Shown here in pieces: positions 1 through 5,346 of a DNA stretch of 7,116 nt. The position numbers and the translations under genes were made by a program. The stretch is from Micrococcaceae bacterium UBA4005 (GTDB taxonomy: Bacteria; Actinomycetota; Actinomycetes; Actinomycetales; Micrococcaceae): contig DGBL01000002.1 of the NCBI GenBank assembly GCA_002384315.1, forward strand, positions 1 to 7,116, given 5' to 3'. How positions within the stretch are numbered: position 1 is the first letter of the stretch; each line of letters begins with the position of its first letter. The notes beneath the pieces are model-generated. The model was given only the letters and a program-made list of their open reading frames with translations. It had not been told where the DNA came from and did no database searches.

Positions 1-429
1 GCCATCGCCGACTTCCTCACCTCCCCGGATGGCGCCAATGCCAATACGTTCGAGGAGAACTCTTTCGCGGATGCGATCACGAAGTTCCAGGCTGACGTCG
101 TGGCCGACCCGGGTAACAAGGCGGCCACGATCAGTTTCAAGCACAGTGCGGTAGCCGAGAACACGCGCGCGCTCGCAACCGACGACGGCGGCGCCATGGT
201 GTTCGGCTATCTGGCACACACCTACTCCAGCGTCCCCAAAGGAGAGCGGGATTCAATCGATCTGAAGGGTACCGTCTACGAGGCGTTAACCGGTGAATCC
301 TCAACTGAGGCCGGGATCGACGTGAACTACGGCGAGGCTGTCATGATGTATGTGCCGCCAGCTGGCAGTACCGAGAAGATCCGCGTCATTGGCGCGGCGC
401 AGCAACTGTTGTCCGCCAAATTGCGTTAG
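1..429 (+). CDS. C-terminal part of an unrecognised actinobacterial protein (5' end outside the window)
   Basis: Frame 1 is open from the first base to a TAG stop at 427-429, giving the last 142 residues of a longer protein. An internal ATG or GTG, such as the GTG at 100, could be read as a start, but the frame is open and protein-like upstream, so I call the gene truncated by the window edge. The visible part has no cysteine and no membrane segment. It is polar, with a repeated pattern of short beta-like stretches (around AATISFKHSAV, GAMVFGYLAH and KIRVIGAA) separated by acidic, Gly/Ser/Thr-rich turns. That is typical of secreted or lipoprotein domains in Arthrobacter-like bacteria, but the N-terminus that would carry a signal peptide is not visible. 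I do not recognise the family with confidence. A hairpin follows the stop at once, so it is probably the last gene of its own transcript and not part of the operon downstream. Confidence 0.75.
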   Translation, partial: AIADFLTSPDGANANTFEENSFADAITKFQADVVADPGNKAATISFKHSAVAENTRALATDDGGAMVFGYLAHTYSSVPKGERDSIDLKGTVYEALTGESSTEAGIDVNYGEAVMMYVPPAGSTEKIRVIGAAQQLLSAKLR

Positions 430-454
430 GCACCGCGGGCCGGTCCCGCAGTGC
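430..454 (+). terminator. Strong stem-loop right after the stop codon of gene 1, possible U-less terminator
   Basis: GCAC (430-433) pairs with GTGC (451-454), one C/A mismatch follows, then GCGGG (435-439) pairs with CCCGC (445-449) around the five-base loop CCGGT. The stem starts on the base after the TAG. No T-run follows, so it is not a textbook intrinsic terminator. GC-rich stems without a U-tract at gene ends are common in high-GC actinobacteria and may end transcription or protect the 3' end of the mRNA. Its position between one gene and the start of a clear operon supports a boundary role, which remains an inference. Confidence 0.45.
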
Positions 455-477
455 AGCCGCGATGCACCAGTCATGCA
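452..477. promoter_or_regulatory. Three TGCA palindromes at exact 11-bp spacing, possible operator
   Basis: TGCA occurs at 452-455, 463-466 and 474-477, each 11 bp from the next. The last two copies are longer direct repeats, ATGCACCAG (462-470) and ATGCACTAG (473-481), 8 of 9 bases identical. The first two also form a short inverted repeat, GTGCA (451-455) with TGCAC (463-467). A spacing of about one helical turn puts all three sites on one face of the DNA, as expected for a cooperatively bound repressor or activator. The block sits just upstream of the Shine-Dalgarno of the thioredoxin-TPR gene. No -35/-10 pair could be identified around it, so the role is inferred. Confidence 0.3.
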
Positions 478-481
478 CTAG

Positions 482-489
482 AAAGGTGA
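482..489 (+). promoter_or_regulatory. Shine-Dalgarno that supports the TTG start at 494
   Basis: AAAGGTGA at 482-489 matches the anti-Shine-Dalgarno core well and lies four bases before TTG at 494. The in-frame ATG codons at 536 and 542 have no comparable purine-rich sequence before them, so this site decides in favour of the rare TTG start. Confidence 0.65.
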
Positions 490-493
490 AGCG

Positions 494-1456
494 TTGTCTA
501 TTCCAGCAAATCGAAGCACCCCGCCGCCGTCCTCGATGAACATGAGGGGCGCTGTGGACCTGTCCGCGCTGAAGAACCGCGCCCAGCGGCCCGCGCCGCA
601 GGCCAGCGCAGGCGGCCAGGCGCCCCCGCCGCGGAGCCCCTACATTGTCGAAGTCAGCGAACAAACCTTCCCGCAACTGGTGCAGTTATCAGCACAGGTC
701 CCCGTGATCCTTGACGTCCGCGCATCCTGGAGTGAGCAGTCCGTCCAGGTCAGCGCCGTGCTTGAAGCACTTGCGGTGGAGCAGGATGGGCGCTTCCTGC
801 TGGCGACGGTGGACTTCCAGGAGCAACCACAGATCGCCCAGGCGCTGCAGATCCAGCAGCCGCCGGCAGTCGTGGCGGTCATCAAGGGACAGCCGGTTCC
901 CATGTTTGAAGGCGCATTGCCGGAACCGCAGATCCGTGGGTTCATCGACGAGCTGCTGAAAGTGGCTGAAGCGAATGGGGTTACCGGATCGCTGAAGGAC
1001 ACTGCTGGCCCGGGCGCGGAGGCCGCGAATCCTGAACCGGAACTCCCGCCATTGCACCAGGAAGCCTTTGACGCGATTGAGGCCGGGGACTATGCGGCCG
1101 CGGCTCAGGCGTACCGGAAGGCACTGGCCGAGCAGCCAGCCGATACGCAGGCGCAGTCCGGACTCGCCCAGGTGGAGTTGATGCAGCGGGTGGAACAGCT
1201 CGACGCCGCGGCCATCCGCAAAGCAGCGGCGGATGCACCCCAGGACAGTGCGGCTCAGCTCGCTGTGGCGGATCTGGACCTTACCGGCGGGCATGTCGAA
1301 GATGCCTTCAACCGGATCATCGCTGTCATCGCTGCAAGCGCCGGCGAGGAGAAGGAAACCGCCCGCAAACGCCTGGTCGAGCTGTTCGACGTCGTCGGAA
1401 CAGCGGATCCGCGCGTGGTAAAGGCCCGGGCGGCGCTGGCCCGGGCACTGTTTTAG
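494..1456 (+). CDS. ybbN: Thioredoxin-fold/TPR protein, YbbN (CnoX)-like co-chaperone without redox cysteines
   Basis: The protein has 320 residues, close to the usual family length, and is probably cytoplasmic since no signal peptide is seen. Residues 1-48 form a Pro/Ala/Gln-rich leader. Residues 50-158 form a thioredoxin fold: strand VPVILDV (69-75), then W79-S-E-Q-S83 where active thioredoxins have WCxxC, and a likely cis-proline at P124 before the strand AVVAVIKG. Residues about 185-320 are Ala-rich helices with TPR character (for example EAGDYAAAAQAYRKAL), ending in ARALF. This order is that of YbbN/CnoX, which in E. coli holds unfolding proteins and passes them to chaperones. I see no cysteine in the whole protein, so a thiol-disulfide role is excluded and a holdase or scaffold role is more likely. 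The TTG start is supported by the Shine-Dalgarno at 482-489. It is the first gene of the probable operon, six bases before the flavoenzyme gene. The family assignment rests on architecture; orthology to E. coli ybbN is an inference. Confidence 0.87.
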   Translation: MSIPANRSTPPPSSMNMRGAVDLSALKNRAQRPAPQASAGGQAPPPRSPYIVEVSEQTFPQLVQLSAQVPVILDVRASWSEQSVQVSAVLEALAVEQDGRFLLATVDFQEQPQIAQALQIQQPPAVVAVIKGQPVPMFEGALPEPQIRGFIDELLKVAEANGVTGSLKDTAGPGAEAANPEPELPPLHQEAFDAIEAGDYAAAAQAYRKALAEQPADTQAQSGLAQVELMQRVEQLDAAAIRKAAADAPQDSAAQLAVADLDLTGGHVEDAFNRIIAVIAASAGEEKETARKRLVELFDVVGTADPRVVKARAALARALF

Positions 1457-1462
1457 GACGCT

Positions 1463-2551
1463 GTGACGCAGCTCTTCGACCCGATGACCCTGCGCGAGCT
1501 CTCCCTGCCCCACCGCGGCTGGGTTGCGGCGATGTGCCAGTATTCGTGCGATGCGGTGAACGCCCCCGGCGTTCCGACCGACTGGCATCTGGTTCACCTG
1601 GGTCAGTTCGCCGTGGGCGGGGCCGCCATGATCATCACGGAGGCCACGGCAGTCAGCGCGGAGGGACGGATCAGCCCGCGGGACGCCGGCCTGTATAACG
1701 ATGAGCAGGTCGAGGCCTGGCAGCGGATTAATAACTTCATCCACACCCACGGCGCGGTCGGCACCTCAACCGCCGTCCAGCTGGCCCATGCCGGGCGCAA
1801 GGCATCGAGCTGGTGGCCGTTCAGCGGACACCGGGGCACCGTGCCGGGCGAGGCAGGTGGCTGGCAGCCGCTGGGTGCCACCGATGCCCCGTTCGGGGAG
1901 TACGCTGATCCACGCGCCATGACCGACGCGGACCTGCGACAAGTGATCGATGTTTTCGGTGCCGCAGCCGAGCGGTCTGTGCGCGCAGGGTTTGACGCAG
2001 TGGAGATCCACGCAGCCCATGGATACCTGCTGCACCAGTTCCTGAGTCCCTTGGTGAACACCCGCACCGACGGCTGGGGCGGAAGCGAGGAGGCCCGCTT
2101 CCGGCTCACACTGGAGGTCATCAGTGCGGTGCGGGAGAACATTCCCGCGGATATGCCGTTGTTGCTGCGGGTCTCCGCCTCGGACTGGACCGAGGGCGGA
2201 CTGGATGCCGCATCCTCCGCTCGGCTTGTGGCCCAGGCCCACGCAGCGGGCGTCGACTTCGTGGACGTCTCCTCCGGCGGCGCGGTACCGGATGCACCCA
2301 TCCCCGTTGGTCCGGGCTACCAGGTGCCGCTGGCGGAGCACATCCGGGAAGCCACCGGCGTCCCGACCGGAGCCGTTGGGCTGATCACGACGCCGGCGGA
2401 GGCGAACGCGCTTATCGAGGCAGGACGAGCCGACGTCGTACTCATCGCCCGCGCCGCGCTGCGCGACCCGCACTGGTGGCTGCGTGCCGCCGATGAACTC
2501 GGCGTGGACCTGCGCTGGGCTCCGCAGTACGAACGGGCGGCCGGGTACTAG
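1463..2551 (+). CDS. Old Yellow Enzyme family FMN oxidoreductase (YqjM/XenA type ene-reductase)
   Basis: The 362-residue protein aligns by eye along its full length with YqjM and XenA, FMN-containing TIM-barrel enzymes that use NAD(P)H to reduce activated C=C bonds in enals, enones, maleimides, nitro compounds and similar electrophiles. Landmarks: C25 and Y27 in AAMCQYS (the redox-tuning Cys and Tyr of the YqjM class), QLAHAGRK in the middle, H183 and H186 with Y188 in EIHAAHGYLLHQFLSPL (substrate-anchoring pair and tyrosine), NTRTDGWGG, R236 in RVSASDW, GPGYQVPLAEHIR, and R358 in the C-terminal QYER, matching the YqjM arginine finger that reaches into the neighbouring subunit. Compared with YqjM there is an insertion after GRKASSWW, as in XenA-length members. 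Odd points: the usual NR before the first barrel strand is HRG, and the usual proline before M-C is alanine. The GTG start has a short AGGA (1455-1458) overlapping the upstream stop and fits the family N-terminus. The stop overlaps the next start. The physiological substrate is unknown. Confidence 0.93.
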   Translation: MTQLFDPMTLRELSLPHRGWVAAMCQYSCDAVNAPGVPTDWHLVHLGQFAVGGAAMIITEATAVSAEGRISPRDAGLYNDEQVEAWQRINNFIHTHGAVGTSTAVQLAHAGRKASSWWPFSGHRGTVPGEAGGWQPLGATDAPFGEYADPRAMTDADLRQVIDVFGAAAERSVRAGFDAVEIHAAHGYLLHQFLSPLVNTRTDGWGGSEEARFRLTLEVISAVRENIPADMPLLLRVSASDWTEGGLDAASSARLVAQAHAAGVDFVDVSSGGAVPDAPIPVGPGYQVPLAEHIREATGVPTGAVGLITTPAEANALIEAGRADVVLIARAALRDPHWWLRAADELGVDLRWAPQYERAAGY

Positions 2552-3351
2552 TGTCGGATCCGATGCGGGCAACTGACGTCCGAGAGTCAGCTGAGCCAAC
2601 TGTTGCTCTCTCGCTGAGGTCGCTTACCAAGCGATTCGGCGGCAAGGACGCCGTCAGGGACATCACCCTGGACGTACCGGCTGGTTCCTTCTATGGGCTG
2701 GTCGGACCGAACGGGGCAGGGAAAACAACCACCTTGTCGATGGCCACCGGTCTGCTCCGCCCCGATAGAGGCCAGGCCTTCGTCTACGGGTTGGATGTCT
2801 GGGGCTCACCCTTGGCGGCGAAGAAGCTCATCGGAGTGCTCCCTGATGGGCTCCGCCTGTTCGACCGACTGAGCGGTGAACAACTGATCACGTATTCCGG
2901 TCTGCTGCGCGGGATGGGGCGCGAGGTGGTAGCCCAGCGCGTGGCCGATCTCCTGCATGCATTCGATCTCGAGGCGGACGCCGGCACGCTGGTGGTCGAC
3001 TACTCAGCGGGCATGACCAAGAAAATTGCGTTGGCCTCCGCACTGGTTCACGCTCCGAAGCTCCTGGTACTGGATGAACCGTTCGAATCAGTGGACCCGG
3101 TTTCGGCAGCGAACATCCGCGATATCCTGGCCCGCTTCGTCTCCTCCGGCGGAACCGTGATCCTCTCCAGCCATGGCATGGACCTGGTGCAGCGGATCTG
3201 CGACCATGTGGCGGTTGTCGCGGCAGGAACCATCCTCGCCTCCGGTCCCATTGACCAGGTCTGCGGCGGGCTGAGCCTCGAGGACCGCTTCGTTCAGCTC
3301 GTAGGCGGGCGGAACCAGACGGGAAGCCTTCCATGGTTGCGCACCTCGTAA
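2551..3351 (+). CDS. ABC transporter ATP-binding subunit (ABC-2/CcmA type)
   Basis: This is a single nucleotide-binding domain of 266 residues that hydrolyses ATP on the cytoplasmic side to drive the permease encoded next. Seen in order: Walker A GPNGAGKTT (52-60), a Q-loop position occupied by D99 in VLPDG, a degenerate signature YSAGM (151-155) instead of LSGGQ, Walker B LLVLDEP (171-177) with catalytic E176, a D-loop ESVD (179-182) and switch histidine H208 in SSHGMD. Acidic residues at the Q-loop and YSxGM signatures are seen in other ABC-2 type exporters, so I do not read these as inactivating. The GTG start shares one base with the TAG of the flavoenzyme gene, which suggests translational coupling; no good Shine-Dalgarno is seen, and ATG at 2563 (residue 5) is a possible alternative start. 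The 3' end overlaps the permease gene by 19 bases. Transport direction is inferred as export because no substrate-binding protein is nearby; the substrate is unknown. Confidence 0.94.
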   Translation: MSDPMRATDVRESAEPTVALSLRSLTKRFGGKDAVRDITLDVPAGSFYGLVGPNGAGKTTTLSMATGLLRPDRGQAFVYGLDVWGSPLAAKKLIGVLPDGLRLFDRLSGEQLITYSGLLRGMGREVVAQRVADLLHAFDLEADAGTLVVDYSAGMTKKIALASALVHAPKLLVLDEPFESVDPVSAANIRDILARFVSSGGTVILSSHGMDLVQRICDHVAVVAAGTILASGPIDQVCGGLSLEDRFVQLVGGRNQTGSLPWLRTS

Positions 3352-4907
3352 GGCTCAGGCTTCAGCTGCTGCGGAACTCGCTCCGGCGCAGCCCGGCGCA
3401 ACTGGTGGGGGTGCTGCTTGGTGCGGCGTACGGCCTGGTTATGCTCGGCATCGTCGTGAGCGCGCTTTTTTCCCTGCGCAGCGCTAACCTTTCTGACCTC
3501 CGGGTGGTGCTGGTTCTGGGCGGTTCTGTGCTGGTGTTGGCGTGGGCAATCCTTCCCGTGGTAGCCGCCGGGATGGACATGAGCCTGGACCCGCGGCGGT
3601 TCGCCACGTTCGCTGTCCCTCCACGGGAACTCCTCACGGGCCTTGCGCTGGCAGGCCTGCTCGGTGTTCCCGGCCTCGTGACAGCGCTGATCGCTGCTTT
3701 GGTAGCGGTGGCGTGGGCGGGCTTTCCACTGGCTGCTGGCGTCGCATTGTTGTGCGCCGGACCTGCTGTGGCGCTGTGCGTGGTGTCCTCCAGGCTGGTA
3801 TCCACGGTACTGACGCTGTTCGCTGCCTCGCGGCGGTTGCGGGAAATTGGGCGCTTGTTTCTCCTGCTGCCGGTACTTTTATTGGGGCCGTTGATGGCTG
3901 GATTGTTACTCGTCGCGGACTGGTCGGCAGGGTTTGCGGACACGCTCGCTGTGGTGGCCGGCTGGACGCCCGCGGGCTTTTTCTGGGCGGCGCCCGCCGA
4001 CGTCGCGGACGGCCGGTACGGGAGTGCGGCGCTTCGGATGATTCTCGGCGCCGCGACAATCGCCGTACTGGTCTGGGGTTGGAAGTCCGCAGTGGAACGG
4101 ACGCTTGTGACTGCGAGCCACGAGCGGTTATCAGGAAAGTCCGCCAGCGGCGTCGGCCTCTTTCGTCACTTTCCCGCCCGACCCGCCGGGGCTGTGGCCG
4201 CCCGCGCGCTGACGTATTGGACCCGCGACCCGCGGTACGCCGCCGGAATTGTGATCGTGCCGCTGCTGCCGGTGATCCTGTGGAGCATAGGAACCCTGTT
4301 CAGTGACGGCTCCGCTGCCCTGATGGCACTCGCGCCCATTACCGCTTTCCTGCTCGCTTGGTCCATCGCCACCGATGTGTCCTACGACGGCACCGCGTTC
4401 TGGCTGCATGCCGCGTCCGGTGTGGATGGCCGGGCCGATCGGCTCGGACGGGCGGGAGCCCTCCTGCTCTTTGCTATCCCCACCGTCATCTTCTTTGGCC
4501 TCGGAGCGGTTCTGTTCGCCGGACGCCTGCACGACGCGCCAGCCATGATCGGTGTGAGCCTGGGCATACTGCTCTCTGGTACCGGGCTAGCGAGCGTGAT
4601 GTCCGCGCTGTTCATCCATGCGGCACCGCGCGCCGGGGACAGTCCATTTGCCCGCCAACCTGGCAGCGGTTTCCTGATCTTCGCCGGACAGTTTGCCGGG
4701 TGGACAGCACTGTCCATCCTTCTGCTGCCGCAGAGCATCGTGGCATTGATCTATCTCGCAACAGGAAACCCCGCCGTCGGGTGGGCCACGCTGGGTGCCG
4801 GGGTTGTCCTGGGATTGTTGAATCTTGGTCTGGGAGTCCTACTTGGCGGCTGGCTGTACAACCAGAGGGTTCCGGAAATCCTGCGCTCCGTGGTGACCCA
4901 TGGGTAG
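3333..4907 (+). CDS. Large ABC transporter membrane subunit (polytopic, about 11-12 TM segments)
   Basis: A 524-residue, very hydrophobic integral membrane protein, the partner of the ATPase just upstream. Hydrophobic segments visible by eye lie near residues 24-47, 58-80, 97-125, 126-150, 173-195 and 232-250 in the first half, with about five or six more between 300 and 515 in the second. A cytoplasmic loop rich in charge (about 250-300, including ERLSGK and TYWTRDPRY) separates the halves. Another polar stretch, YDGTAFWLHAASGVDGRADR, lies in the second half and looks like the coupling loop of actinobacterial permeases of this kind. Two six-helix halves would match a fused dimer of ABC-2 permease units (usually about 250 residues each), so one chain may serve the whole transporter. 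ATG at 3333 lies inside the ATPase gene, 6 bases after GGGAAG (3321-3326). The next gene starts 26 bases after its stop. The substrate cannot be told from the sequence. Confidence 0.88.
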   Translation: MVAHLVRLRLQLLRNSLRRSPAQLVGVLLGAAYGLVMLGIVVSALFSLRSANLSDLRVVLVLGGSVLVLAWAILPVVAAGMDMSLDPRRFATFAVPPRELLTGLALAGLLGVPGLVTALIAALVAVAWAGFPLAAGVALLCAGPAVALCVVSSRLVSTVLTLFAASRRLREIGRLFLLLPVLLLGPLMAGLLLVADWSAGFADTLAVVAGWTPAGFFWAAPADVADGRYGSAALRMILGAATIAVLVWGWKSAVERTLVTASHERLSGKSASGVGLFRHFPARPAGAVAARALTYWTRDPRYAAGIVIVPLLPVILWSIGTLFSDGSAALMALAPITAFLLAWSIATDVSYDGTAFWLHAASGVDGRADRLGRAGALLLFAIPTVIFFGLGAVLFAGRLHDAPAMIGVSLGILLSGTGLASVMSALFIHAAPRAGDSPFARQPGSGFLIFAGQFAGWTALSILLLPQSIVALIYLATGNPAVGWATLGAGVVLGLLNLGLGVLLGGWLYNQRVPEILRSVVTHG

Positions 4908-4921
4908 TCCGGGCAGGGCGT

Positions 4922-4927
4922 TAGAAT
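4922..4927 (+). promoter_or_regulatory. -10-like box TAGAAT placed for leaderless transcription of the DUF3039 gene
   Basis: TAGAAT matches the -10 consensus TATAAT at 5 of 6 positions and fits TANNNT. Six bases (AAACCT) separate it from the ATG at 4934, so a normal start point 6-7 bases downstream would fall on or beside the A of the ATG. The only purine-rich stretch, GCAGGG near 4914-4919, is about 15 bases from the ATG, too far for a usual Shine-Dalgarno. Leaderless mRNAs with this spacing are frequent in actinobacteria. No convincing -35 is present: the nearest candidate, GTGACC at 4893-4898, would need a 23-bp spacer. Confidence 0.6.
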
Positions 4928-4933
4928 AAACCT

Positions 4934-5242
4934 ATGAGTATGCCCGCAGATCCTTTTGACAATGATCCGATGGACAGCCCTGGTGGCGGTGGTTCGACCG
5001 CAACCATCGAACGTGAGGACGTTCGCCAGCAGGTGGAGCCAGGCGACAGCGAGCGCTTCGCGCACTACGTGCGCAAGGAAAAGATCATGGAGTCGGCGTT
5101 TACCGGAGAGCCCGTGATCGCTCTGTGCGGCAAAGTCTGGACACCGGGCCGTGACCCTGAAAAGTTCCCGGTGTGCCCGGAGTGCAAGGAAATCTACAGC
5201 GGACTGCGCTCCGGCAAGGACGACGGGCCTGGCAAGAAATAG
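4934..5242 (+). CDS. DUF3039 family protein, small probable zinc-binding protein
   Basis: A 102-residue cytoplasmic protein. Residues 1-35 are acidic and glycine-rich and look disordered. Residues about 38-90 hold the conserved core: SERFAHYVRKEKIMESAFTG (39-58), then ALCGKVWTPGRDP (63-75), then FPVCPECKEIY (78-88). C65, C81 and C84 with H44 are well placed for one zinc site in a ribbon-like fold; metal binding is inferred from the CxxC and spacing. I recognise the core as the actinobacterial DUF3039 family, whose function is unknown. The tail is basic (GKDDGPGKK). The start fits the leaderless promoter at 4922; a second in-frame ATG at 4940 is possible but has no Shine-Dalgarno. It lies 104 bases before the helicase gene on the same strand, and from memory such pairs recur in related genomes. 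A role as helicase partner or nucleic-acid-binding protein is speculation. Confidence 0.88.
   Translation: MSMPADPFDNDPMDSPGGGGSTATIEREDVRQQVEPGDSERFAHYVRKEKIMESAFTGEPVIALCGKVWTPGRDPEKFPVCPECKEIYSGLRSGKDDGPGKK
4992..5025 (+). repeat. Overlapping inverted repeats inside the DUF3039 gene, mutually exclusive hairpins
   Basis: Three arms lie in the coding sequence. GTTCGA (4992-4997) is complementary to TCGAAC (5007-5012) across 9 bases. CGAACGT (5008-5014) is complementary to ACGTTCG (5019-5025) across the tetraloop GAGG. Since the middle arm is shared, only one stem can form at a time in RNA: 6 bp with a 9-base loop, or 7 bp with a 4-base loop. The halves resemble actinobacterial LexA half-sites (GAAC/GTTC), but the spacing is wrong for an SOS box. 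Coincidence is possible, as the codons encode an ordinary part of the protein. Confidence 0.3.
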
Positions 5243-5346
5243 CGCAGGCCCCGGCCGGCAGCGGCCCCCTGGAGGGTACGGGTGCCCAACCGCGGTGGAG
5301 CGGATACCCGCAGAGTTCGTAAGTCAATGGAAGGTCCTGTCCCTGC
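5243..5346 (+). other. Intergenic region between DUF3039 and helicase genes, with small GC hairpins and a weak RBS
   Basis: This 104-base gap holds GGCCG/CGGCC (5253-5257 with 5262-5266, loop GCAG), which overlaps a CCGGCCGG palindrome at 5251-5258, and CCC/GGG (5267-5269 with 5274-5276). A GCGG/CCGC stem (5300-5303 with 5308-5311, loop ATAC) follows. None is followed by a T-run, so I do not call a terminator, and read-through from the DUF3039 promoter into the helicase gene is plausible. GGAAGG at 5329-5334 is the likely Shine-Dalgarno for the helicase, 12 bases from its GTG, a little long. I see no clear separate promoter. Confidence 0.4.

Noticed and set aside
479..484. TAGAAA as a -10 box for a leaderless thioredoxin-TPR gene
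   Set aside because: It overlaps a good Shine-Dalgarno, and a TTG start is poor for leaderless translation.
689..1750. Long open frame on the minus strand (353 codons) across the thioredoxin-TPR and flavoenzyme genes
   Set aside because: Its product has no recognisable motif, is rich in Arg, Gly and Pro, and lies fully opposite two clear genes. Long antisense frames are expected in high-GC DNA with strong codon bias.
1766..2599. Minus-strand open frame of 277 codons opposite the flavoenzyme gene
   Set aside because: Same reason: low-complexity composition and complete overlap with a well-supported enzyme gene.
3542..4306. Plus-strand open frame of 254 codons inside the permease gene
   Set aside because: Its product is Arg/Gly/Cys-rich with no motif, while the overlapping frame gives coherent membrane segments.
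4893..4898. GTGACC as -35 element for the TAGAAT box
   Set aside because: The spacer would be 23 bp, beyond the usual 16-19.
5007..5026. Possible LexA/SOS box (GAAC and GTTC halves)
   Set aside because: The halves are separated by 8 bases, not the 4 of the actinobacterial SOS box, and the site lies inside a coding sequence.
5245..5276. Intrinsic terminator after the DUF3039 gene
   Set aside because: Stems are only 3-5 bp and no T-run follows.
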